NCBI GenBank assembly: GCA_903902915.1
Contig: CAIUWR010000078.1
Span: 35,975-99,974, forward strand
Direction of reading: 5' to 3'
Length of the DNA stretch: 64,000 nt
Origin: an uncultured Hyphomicrobiales bacterium
GTDB taxonomy: Bacteria > Pseudomonadota > Alphaproteobacteria > Rhizobiales > Beijerinckiaceae
Shown here one piece after another: positions 43,622 to 52,380 of this stretch (positions within the stretch are counted from its first letter, which is position 1; every line of letters starts with the position of its first letter). Under the pieces are notes generated by a model, which made no database searches, was not told where the DNA came from, and saw only the letters and a list, made by a program, of their open reading frames with translations. The position numbers were made by a program, and so were the translations under genes.

Positions 43622-44479
43622 TCAGCGACCCACGAGGGTGCGCGACTTTTCCAGCGTGTTGAAGCTGCGCGGCGCCGAGCACATGAGGAAGCGATAGCCT
43701 TCGTCCACCACACGCTGGCCGTTGGACAGCTCCACGTGGGGATGGCCGACGACCACATTGTTCTCCTTGCAGATGGCGACGATCTCGGCCATGGCCTCGA
43801 GCACGGCGGGATGCTCGACCTGACGCGGATAGCCCAGCTCCTGCGAAAGATCGCCCTCGCCGATCACCACGGCGCCGATGCCGGGGACATTCTTCAGCAT
43901 GTCGCGCAGGTTCTTGATGCCCATCGTATCCTCGATCTGGATGACGACGAGGATTTCGCCATGGGGCGCGAGCGGCCACACGTCGGCGCGGTCGTAATAT
44001 TCCTGCTGGCTGACGCCCCAGTAGCGGGTCGCCTGCATGGGGCCGTCGCCACGGATGCCCTGGGGCTCATAGAGCGGCTTGTCCTTGAGGCGCGCGTAGC
44101 GGCAGGCGGCGACCGCGTTATAGGCCTCCTCCACCGTGGAAATATGCGGCCACATGATGCCGTAGCAGCCAAGGTCCAGCGCCTGCTTGGCGAGGAACTG
44201 GTTCATCTCGACGCCATTGGCGGGGATGCGCGCCATGGGCGTCACGGAAGGCGCGGGCGAGCCGTTCTTCAGGATCTGGCCACGGTTGAGCAGATATTGC
44301 AGGCTGTCGCGCAGGGCGCGGATGTCCCAGCCATTATGCTCGCCTTCGAAGACGACGCCGTCATATTTCGACTGCTGAAGCTCGACGGCCACAGTGGGTT
44401 CGCAGGGCGCGAAAAGCGAAAAACAATGCTGACCGGCTTCAAGCGCGCGGATCATGCCATTCAGGCGCGGAAGAGACAT
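43622..44479 (-). CDS. HpcH/HpaI family aldolase
   Basis: A 285-residue class II pyruvate-type aldolase. The catalytic His/Arg and metal-binding acids are visible in VVFEGEHNGWD, MARIPANGVE, VVIQIEDTMGIKNL and GIGAVVIGEGDLSQELGYP. Members cleave 4-hydroxy-2-oxoacids to pyruvate and a partner. Following LigJ by 63 bp, it could cleave 4-carboxy-4-hydroxy-2-oxoadipate to pyruvate and oxaloacetate, a step usually done by the RraA-like LigK; this is inference. ATG 44479 has GGGAGG seven bases upstream. Confidence 0.9.
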   Translation of the reverse strand: MSLPRLNGMIRALEAGQHCFSLFAPCEPTVAVELQQSKYDGVVFEGEHNGWDIRALRDSLQYLLNRGQILKNGSPAPSVTPMARIPANGVEMNQFLAKQALDLGCYGIMWPHISTVEEAYNAVAACRYARLKDKPLYEPQGIRGDGPMQATRYWGVSQQEYYDRADVWPLAPHGEILVVIQIEDTMGIKNLRDMLKNVPGIGAVVIGEGDLSQELGYPRQVEHPAVLEAMAEIVAICKENNVVVGHPHVELSNGQRVVDEGYRFLMCSAPRSFNTLEKSRTLVGR

Positions 44480-44542
44480 GGAACCTCCCATGGAAAGTGA
44501 AAACCGCGCGCCCTTTAGGAGCGCGCGGCGGGAAAAGCGACC

Positions 44543-45580
44543 TCAGAAGGTCTTTGGCAGGTGGCCGCGCTGGGTCAGCAGCTTGTCGAGCAGCGGATAG
44601 ACGCGGCGGGCGTTGCCCTCGAAGATCTTGTAACGGGCTTCTTCGCTCAGGGTCGTCACCTGATCGATGTAGCGCTTGGTGTCATCAAAGTCGCTGCCGG
44701 TCTCGGGGTCGACGCCCTGCACCGCACCAACCATTTCGGACGCGAAGAGGATGTTGTCGACAGGGATCACGCGGGTCAGCAGTTCGATGCCCGGCAGATG
44801 ATAGACGCAGGTGTCGAAGAACACGTTCTTCATCAGATATTCGACCAGCGGGGGCTTCTTCATGTTGAGGCACAGACCGCGATAGCGGCCCCAATGGTAG
44901 GGAACCGCGCCGCCGCCATGGGGGATCACGAACTTCAGCGTGGGGAAATCCTTGAACAGATTGCCCTGGATGAGCTGCATGAAGGCGGTGGTGTCGGCGT
45001 TGATGTAATGGGCGCCGGTCGCGTGGAAATTGGGGTTGCAGGACGAGGAGACGTGGATCATGGCGGGCACTTCAAGCTCCACCATCTTCTCGTAGATCGG
45101 ATACCAGAAACGGTCGGTCAGGGGCAGGTCGGTCCAGTAGCCGCCCGAGGGATCGGGGTTCAGGTTGACGCCGACGAAGCCAAGCTCCTTCACCATGCGT
45201 TCCAGCTCATGTACGCTGTTCTTGGGCGAGACGCCCGGATGCTGCGGCAACTGGCCGACGCCCACGAAATTGTTGGGCAGCAGGGTGCAGATGCGGTGGA
45301 TCATGTCGTTGCTCAAGCGCGTCCATTCCTGGGACACGGCTTCCGTTCCGATATGATGGGCCATGCCCGAGGCGCGGGGCGAGAAGATCGTCAGATCGCT
45401 GCCGCGGTCCTTCTGGAAGGTGAGCTGCTTCTGCACGCTGGCGATGAGCTGCTCGTCGGAGATGCCCAGATCCGTCGAGGGCTTGCGGGCCGGGTCCGCA
45501 AGGGCGGCGAGCTGCTTGTCGCGGAACGTATGCATCGCGGCGGGCTCGGTCGTGTAATGGCCGTGAATGTCGATGATCAT
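44543..45580 (-). CDS. LigJ-type 4-oxalomesaconate hydratase (amidohydrolase superfamily)
   Basis: A 345-residue ACMSD-like metal-dependent enzyme. The N-terminal metal motif IIDIHGHYT is followed by FVGVNLNPDPSGGYW, LTDRFWYPIYEKMVELEVPAMIHVSSSCNP, FVIPHGGGAVPYHWGR and ILFASEMVGAVQGVDPETGSDFDDTKRYI. This is strikingly like LigJ of protocatechuate 4,5-cleavage, which hydrates 4-oxalomesaconate. The overall length fits LigJ (about 340). It is first in the minus-strand operon with aldolase, decarboxylase-like and cupin genes. No ligAB, ligC or ligI gene is in the window. Confidence 0.88.
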   Translation of the reverse strand: MIIDIHGHYTTEPAAMHTFRDKQLAALADPARKPSTDLGISDEQLIASVQKQLTFQKDRGSDLTIFSPRASGMAHHIGTEAVSQEWTRLSNDMIHRICTLLPNNFVGVGQLPQHPGVSPKNSVHELERMVKELGFVGVNLNPDPSGGYWTDLPLTDRFWYPIYEKMVELEVPAMIHVSSSCNPNFHATGAHYINADTTAFMQLIQGNLFKDFPTLKFVIPHGGGAVPYHWGRYRGLCLNMKKPPLVEYLMKNVFFDTCVYHLPGIELLTRVIPVDNILFASEMVGAVQGVDPETGSDFDDTKRYIDQVTTLSEEARYKIFEGNARRVYPLLDKLLTQRGHLPKTF

Positions 45581-45939
45581 GGATGCGCCTCTTCTTCGGA
45601 CTATGATGATTTGGGTCGAGGTGACGATGGGGCCTGCGCCGCTGCGGAGATTATACTATCTCTTTGAAGGAACGGTCGTCGAGTTGCCGATTTCGCAAGG
45701 CTGCGGCGTCCACCCGGCCGCAGCGCCAGGATGCGCAAACAAAGCCCGAACCGCGCGATGGCGCGCAGGCGATGGCCAACTGGCTTGTGATCGGCAGCTC
45801 CATGTCCCCTCCCGTTCCTGTTCCTGTCTAGTCAGGGCGGGGCCTTGTGGCAAGCGCGCCAGGCGCCTCAAGGGGCCGCAGTCTTGCAAGCGTCGTCCGC
45901 CCGTGCTGATTGGGCGCAGAACCGCAAGGGAGACCGTCG
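45581..45939. other. Divergent intergenic region between the LigJ operon and hmgA
   Basis: A 359-bp stretch with no convincing gene; short ORFs here lack family features and ribosome sites. On the minus strand TATAAT (45650-45655) is a good -10 for the LigJ operon, though no matching -35 box is seen, which would suit activator control. The hmgA ribosome site is AGGGAGA before 45940. Confidence 0.6.
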
Positions 45940-47238
45940 ATGACCCTGACCTACATGTCCGGCTTCGGAAACGATTTTGAGACCGAGAGTCTGCCCGGTG
46001 CCTTGCCCGTGGGCCGAAATTCCCCGCAAAAATGCCCCTATGGGCTCTATGCGGAGCAGCTCAGCGGCTCGCCCTTCACCGCCCCGCGCGACTCCAACCA
46101 GCGCTCCTGGCTCTACCGCATCCGCCCCTCGGTCCTGCACAGCGGGCGATTCGTTAAAGCCGAGCAGGGCCTGTGGCGCACCGCGCCATGCGCCGAATAC
46201 GAGATGCCGCCCGGCCAGCTGCGCTGGGGCCCGACGCCCATTCCCGAAGAGCCCGTGACGATGGTGCAGGGCCTGCGCACCATGACCACGGCAGGCGACG
46301 CGGGCGCGCAGGCGGGGCTTGGCGCCCATGTCTATGTCGTCACCGCCAGCATGCAGGACGAATATTTGTGCAACGCCGATGGCGAGATGCTTTTCGCGCC
46401 CCAGCAGGGCGCCCTGCGCTTCGTCACGGAGCTGGGCGTGATCGAGGCGTCGCCCGGCGAGATCGTCGTGATTCCGCGCGGCGTGAAGCTGCGCGTGGAA
46501 CTCGTCGATGGCCCTGCGCGCGGCTATCTCTGCGAGAACTATGGCGGCGCGTTCCGCTTGCCCGAACGCGGCCCCATCGGCGCGAATTGTCTGGCCAATT
46601 CGCGCGATTTCCTCACTCCCGTCGCTCATTACGAAGACAGCGAGACGCCCTCCACGCTCTATCTGCGCGCGCAAGGCGTCTTGTGGAAGACCCAGCTTTC
46701 CGCCTCGCCGCTCGATGTGGTGGCCTGGCATGGCAATTACGCGCCCTACAAATACGATCTGCGCCGGTTCTCGCCGGTGGGGGCGATTCTGTTCGATCAC
46801 CCCGACCCGTCCATCTTCACCGTGCTGACCGCGCCCTCGGACACGCCCGGCATGGCGAACATCGACTTCGTGATTTTCCCCGAGCGTTGGCTGACGATGG
46901 AAAACACGTTCCGCCCGCCCTGGTACCATGTGAACATCATGTCCGAATTCATGGGCCTGCTTTATGGTCAGTATGACGCCAAGCCCCATGGCTTTGCGCC
47001 CGGCGGCGTCAGTCTGCACAATTCCATGCTGCCCCATGGGCCGGACATGGAGGCGTTCGAACACGCCAGCAACGCGGCGCTCGCCCCCGTCAAACTCGCG
47101 AATACGATGGCCTTCATGTTCGAGTCGCGCTTTCCCCAGCGCGTCACCGAATATGCGGCGACCTCGCCCATTCTTCAGCCCGACTACGCCCAGTGCTGGA
47201 GCGGGTTGAAGAAGCATTTTGATCCGACCCGTCCGTGA
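45940..47238 (+). CDS. hmgA: Homogentisate 1,2-dioxygenase
   Basis: A 432-residue full-length HmgA, opening homogentisate to maleylacetoacetate with non-heme iron. The start [23 protein letters not shown] is the diagnostic N-terminus. The iron/substrate regions are [44 protein letters not shown] and [13 protein letters not shown]. It belongs to tyrosine/phenylalanine catabolism. The stop overlaps the GTG start of fahA by 4 bp. maiA (isomerase) is not adjacent. Confidence 0.97.
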   Translation: MTLTYMSGFGNDFETESLPGALPVGRNSPQKCPYGLYAEQLSGSPFTAPRDSNQRSWLYRIRPSVLHSGRFVKAEQGLWRTAPCAEYEMPPGQLRWGPTPIPEEPVTMVQGLRTMTTAGDAGAQAGLGAHVYVVTASMQDEYLCNADGEMLFAPQQGALRFVTELGVIEASPGEIVVIPRGVKLRVELVDGPARGYLCENYGGAFRLPERGPIGANCLANSRDFLTPVAHYEDSETPSTLYLRAQGVLWKTQLSASPLDVVAWHGNYAPYKYDLRRFSPVGAILFDHPDPSIFTVLTAPSDTPGMANIDFVIFPERWLTMENTFRPPWYHVNIMSEFMGLLYGQYDAKPHGFAPGGVSLHNSMLPHGPDMEAFEHASNAALAPVKLANTMAFMFESRFPQRVTEYAATSPILQPDYAQCWSGLKKHFDPTRP

Positions 47239-48530
47239 ATTCTGGAATGATGACCATGAACCCCAACGATCCCAAGCTGCGCGCCTTCATCGATGTCGCC
47301 CCCGACAGCGATTTTCCGATCCAGAACCTGCCCTATGGCGTGTTTTCGACAGCGGGCGCGGGCAGGAGGGTGGGCGTCGCCATCGGCGATTTCGTCCTCG
47401 ATCTCGCGGAAATGGCCAAGGCGGGGCTTCTGCCGGACGTTCCCGCAGGCGTCTTCGAATCGGATGCGCTGAACCCCTTCATGGCGCTTGGTCCGGATGT
47501 GTGGAGCGCCACGCGCACGCGCCTCAGCGCCCTGTTGCAAGCGGACGCGCCACGGCTGCGCGACGACGCGGCTTTGCGGGCGCGCGCGCTGGTTCCGATG
47601 GCGCAGGCGACTTTGCATCTGCCTTTCGAAGTCTCCGCCTTCAGCGATTTCTATTCGTCGCTGCAACACGCCTCCAACGCGGGCATGATCCTGCGCGGCG
47701 CCAACGCCGCGCTCATGCCCAATTGGCGACATATGCCCATCGGCTACAACAGCCGCGCCAGCACGGTGGTGGTGAGCGGCGCGCCGGTGCGCCGCCCGCT
47801 GGGGCAGCTGAAGATCGGCGACGCCCCCCCGGTCATGGTCCCCTGCGCCAAGCTCGATTTCGAACTCGAGATGGGCGTCGTCATTGGTCAGGACTCAAGC
47901 ATGGGCGATATGCTGGATCAGGCGAGCGCCGAGCGCATGATCTTCGGCTTCGTGCTGCTGAACGACTGGAGCGCGCGCGACATTCAGGCCTGGGAATATC
48001 AGCCCCTCGGCCCCTTCCTCGCCAAGGCCTTCGCCACCACCATTTCCCCATGGGTGGTGACGAAAGAGGCGCTGGAGCCCTTCCGCGCACCGACCCCTGC
48101 GCAAGAGCCCGCACCCCTGACCTATCTGCGCCAGACCGGCTTGCAGAACTATGATGTGCATCTGGAAGTCGATTTGCAGACGGCGGCGATGCGCGCGCCC
48201 GTCACCATCAGCCACAGCAATTTCCGCTACATGTATTGGTCGTCCCTGCAACAATTGATGCACCACGCCTCGACCGGCTGCGCCATGCGCGTGGGCGATC
48301 TGCTTGGCTCGGGCACCATCAGCGGCGACGACAAGGCGGAGCGGGGCAGTCTGCTGGAATTGTCCTGGAACGGGACCACGCCGCTGGCGCTGGGCGATGG
48401 CGAGACCCGCAGCTTTCTGGAGGACGGCGACCGCCTGACCTTCCGGGGCTGGGCGCAGGGCGAGGGCTACCGCGTGGGCTTTGGCGAGGCGGCGGGCGTC
48501 GTGCTGCCTGCGCACCCTGCGCCAAAATGA
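47235..48530 (+). CDS. fahA: Fumarylacetoacetase
   Basis: A 431-residue true fumarylacetoacetase, which hydrolyses fumarylacetoacetate to fumarate and acetoacetate. Blocks are [82 protein letters not shown] and [11 protein letters not shown]. Active-site His lies in SLQHASN. I chose GTG 47235 because it overlaps the hmgA stop (GTGA); ATGs at 47247, 47250 and 47256 are alternatives. Together with hmgA it covers two steps of homogentisate degradation. Confidence 0.95.
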   Translation: MNSGMMTMNPNDPKLRAFIDVAPDSDFPIQNLPYGVFSTAGAGRRVGVAIGDFVLDLAEMAKAGLLPDVPAGVFESDALNPFMALGPDVWSATRTRLSALLQADAPRLRDDAALRARALVPMAQATLHLPFEVSAFSDFYSSLQHASNAGMILRGANAALMPNWRHMPIGYNSRASTVVVSGAPVRRPLGQLKIGDAPPVMVPCAKLDFELEMGVVIGQDSSMGDMLDQASAERMIFGFVLLNDWSARDIQAWEYQPLGPFLAKAFATTISPWVVTKEALEPFRAPTPAQEPAPLTYLRQTGLQNYDVHLEVDLQTAAMRAPVTISHSNFRYMYWSSLQQLMHHASTGCAMRVGDLLGSGTISGDDKAERGSLLELSWNGTTPLALGDGETRSFLEDGDRLTFRGWAQGEGYRVGFGEAAGVVLPAHPAPK

Positions 48531-48567
48531 GACAGGGGCGCTTGTTTCGCCGGAAGACGCAGGCGCC

Positions 48568-49317
48568 CTATTCGGCCGCCACCATCCCCGCGCCAGCATC
48601 CCCGCCCTTCAACCAGCGACCCAGGAAGGCGTCGATCCACCGCGCCACCGGCGCGTCGTGCTGATGCCAGCCTGACAGATGCTGATGGGGCAGGCGGGCG
48701 CCGAGGTCGCTCATGCGTTCGGCCGCTTTCACGGTCCAGCGGCACATCATGGCGTAGGTGACTTCGGGGTGGAACTGGAAGCCGAAGGCCTTGCCCAGGG
48801 AGCAGGCCTGCACGGCGAAATCATCGCCCTCCGCCAGAAGGCGCGCGCCGCACGGCAGATCGAAACCCTCGCGGTGCCACTGATAGACCGTATCGGGAAA
48901 AGGGCTGGGGCAAAGCGTATGCGCGGCTTCCGTGGGGCGGATCGGATAATAGCCGATTTCGGCGCGGCCCTCGTGATGGGGATAGACGCGGTGGCCCAGA
49001 TGCCGCGCCATCAATTGGGCGCCGAGGCACAGGCCGAGATAGGGCACATCCTCCTTCAGCGCGACGCCGATCAGGTCCATCTCGCGGTGGATGAAATCGC
49101 GGTCGTCATTGGCGCTCATCGGACCGCCGAAGATCACAACCCCCGCATAATCGCGCAGGTTGCAGGGGAGCGGATCGCCGAGCACCGGACGGCGCATGTC
49201 GAGCCGATATCCGCGCGATGCGAGCAGCCGCCCGACACGCCCTGGCGTGGAATGCTCCTGATGGAGAACCACGAGAACCCGCCCCTTGGCGGATCGTGAA
49301 TCGCAGTGAAAGTCCAT
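48568..49317 (-). CDS. Class I glutamine amidotransferase-like protein
   Basis: A 249-residue GATase1 domain protein. The nucleophile elbow is LGLCLGAQLMARHLG, with Cys near 97, and the His-Glu pair is in GFQFHPEVT near 190. The N-terminus VLVVLHQEHSTPGRVGRLLASRG and VIFGGPMSANDD fits the GMP-synthase-like amidotransferase family. No synthase domain is fused, so it may hydrolyse gamma-glutamyl compounds or supply ammonia to an unknown partner. Confidence 0.9.
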   Translation of the reverse strand: MDFHCDSRSAKGRVLVVLHQEHSTPGRVGRLLASRGYRLDMRRPVLGDPLPCNLRDYAGVVIFGGPMSANDDRDFIHREMDLIGVALKEDVPYLGLCLGAQLMARHLGHRVYPHHEGRAEIGYYPIRPTEAAHTLCPSPFPDTVYQWHREGFDLPCGARLLAEGDDFAVQACSLGKAFGFQFHPEVTYAMMCRWTVKAAERMSDLGARLPHQHLSGWHQHDAPVARWIDAFLGRWLKGGDAGAGMVAAE

Positions 49318-49409
49318 AAATCAGAGTGTTGCGCTGCAACAAAGAATGGTCAAGGCGAAAAGGCGGCGAAAATGCAGAGTGTCTTATTTTTGTAATCTCA
49401 TGTTGCGAA

Positions 49410-50201
49410 TCATAGCCCCTTGCGTCGGTCCTGCATGCGTCCCACCACCGGCAGCAGCAAGCCATTGGGCATGAGCGGCAGCAGACCCGTGACGAGCTTG
49501 TTGAACAGGCCCGGCACCACCAATCGGCGCCCCTTCATCAGACCTTGGTACCCCGCCTCCGCCACCACCCGCGAGGACATGGACGGCAGCTGCTTCATCA
49601 GATTGGCGTCGAGCCCCGCCCGCGCGTGGAAATCTGTGGCGGTGACGCCGGGACACAGCGCGGTGACGGTGACGCCCGCGCCCTCCAATTCCTGCGACAG
49701 GGCCTGACTGAAGGACACCACATAGGCCTTGGTGGCGTAATAGACCGCCATGCCCGGCCCCGGCAAAAAGCCCGCAACCGAGGCCACATTCATGATGCGC
49801 CCGCGCCCCGCGATGACGGCGGGCAGGAAGCGCAGGGTGAGTTCGGTCAAGGCCCGGATGTTGAGGTCGATCATCTCGATCTGGCCCGCGCGCTCCAGCA
49901 TGGCCGCGCGGCCCGCAAGGCCAAAGCCCGCGTTGTTGATCAGCATGGTGGGCGTGAGCCCCGCCTCGTCCAAAGCCAGAGCCAGGGCCTCGCAGGCCTG
50001 CGGCTGGGCGAGATCGAGGCTGAGGGTGAAGGGCCGTGGGCGGCCACTGGCCTCGATCTCCCCCGCCAGCGCCTCCAGCTTGTCGGCGGAGCGGGCGACC
50101 AAGGCCAGATCATGCCCCTCGCGGGCGAAAATGCGGGCGAGATCCGCCCCGATGCCCCCCGAGGCGCCGGTGACGAGAACGACGGGGCGATGTGCGTCCA
50201 T
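49410..50201 (-). CDS. SDR family NAD(P)-dependent oxidoreductase
   Basis: A 263-residue classical short-chain dehydrogenase. The cofactor motif is VTGASGGIGADLARIFA (TGxxxGIG), NNAG is in LINNAGFGLAG, and the catalytic triad is Ser in MNVASVAGFL, then YYATKAYV (YxxxK). The length is typical; the DltE/YqjQ-like C-terminus is followed by a hydrophobic, basic end (LLPLMPNGLLLPVVGRMQDRRKG). Substrate is unknown. AGGAG lies nine bases before ATG 50201. Confidence 0.93.
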   Translation of the reverse strand: MDAHRPVVLVTGASGGIGADLARIFAREGHDLALVARSADKLEALAGEIEASGRPRPFTLSLDLAQPQACEALALALDEAGLTPTMLINNAGFGLAGRAAMLERAGQIEMIDLNIRALTELTLRFLPAVIAGRGRIMNVASVAGFLPGPGMAVYYATKAYVVSFSQALSQELEGAGVTVTALCPGVTATDFHARAGLDANLMKQLPSMSSRVVAEAGYQGLMKGRRLVVPGLFNKLVTGLLPLMPNGLLLPVVGRMQDRRKGL

Positions 50202-50228
50202 GACGTGAGCTCCTGCGGGCGGCGCGGA

Positions 50229-50549
50229 TCACCTGATCCGCACACAGGTCTGATAGCCCCCGATCTTGCCGAAGGCCGCGCCCATGCGTCTTCGCCAGGA
50301 TTGGCAGCTGGCCTGCGAGGTGAAGCATACATGATCATCGCGCCAATCAATCACTTTCGCCCCGAAGGGATCGCGAACCCAGCGCCCGCCGGAAAAATGC
50401 CCCAGCCAGACATCCCGCACGGGAGCGTCGGCGAGAACGCCGCAATTGGGGCCATCAGACACAAAGCCCGGCATGGCGACGGCGGCGGGGATGGCGGCGA
50501 GGGTGATGAAAGCGAGCGTGATCAGGCGGTTACATGCGTTGCGGCTCAT
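50229..50549 (-). CDS. Small secreted Cys-containing protein, unknown
   Basis: A 106-residue protein with a signal peptide (RLITLAFITLAAIPAAVA). The mature part has four cysteines (NCGV, HVCF, SCQSW, TCVRIR), probably forming two disulfides, and the aromatic stretch HFSGGRWVRDPFGAKVIDWRDD. It lies 27 bp after the SDR gene on the same strand order. No family recognised. Confidence 0.65.
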   Translation of the reverse strand: MSRNACNRLITLAFITLAAIPAAVAMPGFVSDGPNCGVLADAPVRDVWLGHFSGGRWVRDPFGAKVIDWRDDHVCFTSQASCQSWRRRMGAAFGKIGGYQTCVRIR

Positions 50550-50774
50550 GGCGGGCTCCCGGCGTCCCCTGTCGCCAGACAACGGCGAAGCTGGACCTGG
50601 GGTTCCAGACCAATCCTGAAGTGGCCGGGACCGCCGCCTGTTGCGGTCCCGGCCCAGCCGGATCAGTCAGAGGGGACCTCGACGGCTGTTCGCTAGGAAT
50701 AGAGGGTCATTGTGCCAGCCCCGTGACGCGGCGCAAGCGACTTGCAGGCATGATGATGTCGCAGGCGCGCAGAC

Positions 50775-51317
50775 CTACCAGCCGGACAGGGCGGGCCGGG
50801 CGGTTCCAACCGAGGCGCTGAGGCCAAACTGCACCGAATCGGTGACGGCGAAGTTGAAGCCCGCCCCGGCGCTGACGCTCGTCTTGGCGTCGCGGCCAGC
50901 CAGAAGATCGCCCGTGGTGTTGAAGCCGGAGGAAAGCCCCGGCAAGGCGCTGGCCTTCGCGGACGACAGCGTCGTCGTCACAAAAGGCGTGATGCGTCCC
51001 AGATCAAGGCCCAGCTTCACGCTGGTGCTGGAAAAATCGAAACCTGCCGGGGCGCCCGTGAGCGACGAAAAGCTCGCCGTACCGCTGGTCGAGGACACGC
51101 CAAGGAGCAAATCCTTGCTGATGCGCCAGGTTGCCGCGCCTCCGCCCTGCCCTGACAGGCCGAAGGCCGGGACGGCGAAGGCGTCGGAGACGCGCGCTTC
51201 ATCCAGCGCGGCGGGGCCACGCGCGAACGTCGGCAGGCTGGAAGAGGCCCATTCCAGCGCGCAGGCGGGCGTGATGAGAAGGCAGGCGGCCAATCCGGCA
51301 AGTGCGAAAGCGCGCAT
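50775..51317 (-). CDS. Exported protein with outer-membrane-barrel-like sequence, unknown
   Basis: A 180-residue protein. The signal peptide ends near CALEWASS. The mature part alternates short hydrophobic strands and Gly/Ser/Thr turns (LLLGVSSTSGTASF, VKLGLDLGRITPFVTTTLSS, VSAGAGFNFAVTDSVQFGLSASVG), suggesting a small beta-barrel or beta-sheet exported protein. It ends in Trp rather than the usual terminal Phe of outer-membrane barrels. It is alone between a secreted protein and the glycosyltransferases. Confidence 0.6.
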   Translation of the reverse strand: MRAFALAGLAACLLITPACALEWASSSLPTFARGPAALDEARVSDAFAVPAFGLSGQGGGAATWRISKDLLLGVSSTSGTASFSSLTGAPAGFDFSSTSVKLGLDLGRITPFVTTTLSSAKASALPGLSSGFNTTGDLLAGRDAKTSVSAGAGFNFAVTDSVQFGLSASVGTARPALSGW

Positions 51318-51384
51318 CGGTGAGAACCCTTTGGCAAGAGCGCCACCTTAGGCCAGAAACGCTCCGCGCGCCAGAAGCTGCGCC

Positions 51385-52380
51385 TCACGCCAGCCGCAGC
51401 AACAGCTCTTCCCATAATTTCGCGCTGCGCGCCCAGCTGAACTGGCCTCGGGCGCGAAGGGCGCCCTCACGCAGGAACAGGCCCAGCTCCCGATCCCGGC
51501 AAAGCCGGATCGCGTCCACCGCCAGAGCCTCGAAGCTGGCGGCGCGCAAGCCATTGACCCCGTGGCTCACCCGTTCGGCCAAGGCCCCGATTCCCAGCGT
51601 CAGCACCGGAAGGCCCGCGCATTGCGCCTCCGCGGCCGCCAGACAAAACGTCTCGTCCGCAGCGCCAATGCAGATCAACGCGGTGGCGGTCTCGTAGAAG
51701 CGCGCCAGCTCCTGCTTGCCGACGCGGGGATGAAAGAGGACGCCCGCCTCTTGCGCCGCCTGCGGCGTGATGCGGGCTTGCGCGGGGGTGGAGCCAAAGA
51801 CATGCAGCCTGGCGCCCGGCGCCGCCGGGCTCACCATTGCGCGCCAGACTCGGCAGGTGTCCGGCAAACCCCGTTGCGCCTGGGAGACGAAGGCGAAATG
51901 CGGCTGTCTGGGCAGATCAGTCGGCACGGCCTCAAAAAGCGCCGTGACGCCAAGCGGGATCACGGTCCTGTCGCGAAAGCGCAGCAATGCAGAGATGGCT
52001 GCAAGAGCGTCCTGCGACCCGAAGACGGCGTTCGGGCGCGTCCGCCAGATGGGGCCAAACTGTCCCTTGCGGATCGCCTTTTCGACGGCCAAAGGATTAT
52101 GCGACCAGAAGACCCGCGCCTTGAAGCGCCCCGCCTGCAAGGCCCGCGCATCATTGCAGGAGATCAGCGCGTCGCCCTGGCTTTCTCCCAGCCTGTCCCA
52201 CGCCAGCGGTCGGGCCTTGCGATGGGCCGGGAACCGCCCCGCGATCGTCACCTCATGGCCGCGCTCAACAAGCGCGTCGCCCAGTTCGAGGCAGGCGGTC
52301 TCGATGCCGCCCAGCGCGCCGTCGGACCCCTCATCGTCGCTCAGCGCGCTACGGGATGGAGGCGCTATCGTGATTTTCAA
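51385..52380 (-). CDS. Glycosyltransferase, GT4-like
   Basis: A 331-residue GT-B-fold transferase. The donor-binding region has ETFCLAAAEAQCAGLPVL (E-x7-E motif), and the acceptor-side GALGGIETACLELGDALVERGHEV is typical of GT4 family members. No membrane segment is seen. I chose TTG 52380 (GGAGG six bases upstream), which gives the N-terminus KITIAPPSRS and overlaps the GT61 gene by 32 bp; an open frame continues to 52479 but would overlap still more. It likely adds a sugar to a cell-surface or glycoprotein acceptor. Confidence 0.85.
   Translation of the reverse strand: MKITIAPPSRSALSDDEGSDGALGGIETACLELGDALVERGHEVTIAGRFPAHRKARPLAWDRLGESQGDALISCNDARALQAGRFKARVFWSHNPLAVEKAIRKGQFGPIWRTRPNAVFGSQDALAAISALLRFRDRTVIPLGVTALFEAVPTDLPRQPHFAFVSQAQRGLPDTCRVWRAMVSPAAPGARLHVFGSTPAQARITPQAAQEAGVLFHPRVGKQELARFYETATALICIGAADETFCLAAAEAQCAGLPVLTLGIGALAERVSHGVNGLRAASFEALAVDAIRLCRDRELGLFLREGALRARGQFSWARSAKLWEELLLRLA

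Noticed and set aside
45567..45980. Open frame across the LigJ-hmgA divergent region
   Set aside because: It overlaps the start of hmgA and the LigJ promoter, with no family features.
47235..48530. FAH gene duplication with 32836-33696
   Set aside because: The two differ in length, domain make-up and operon; 47235 is a true fumarylacetoacetase, the other an HpcE-type family member.
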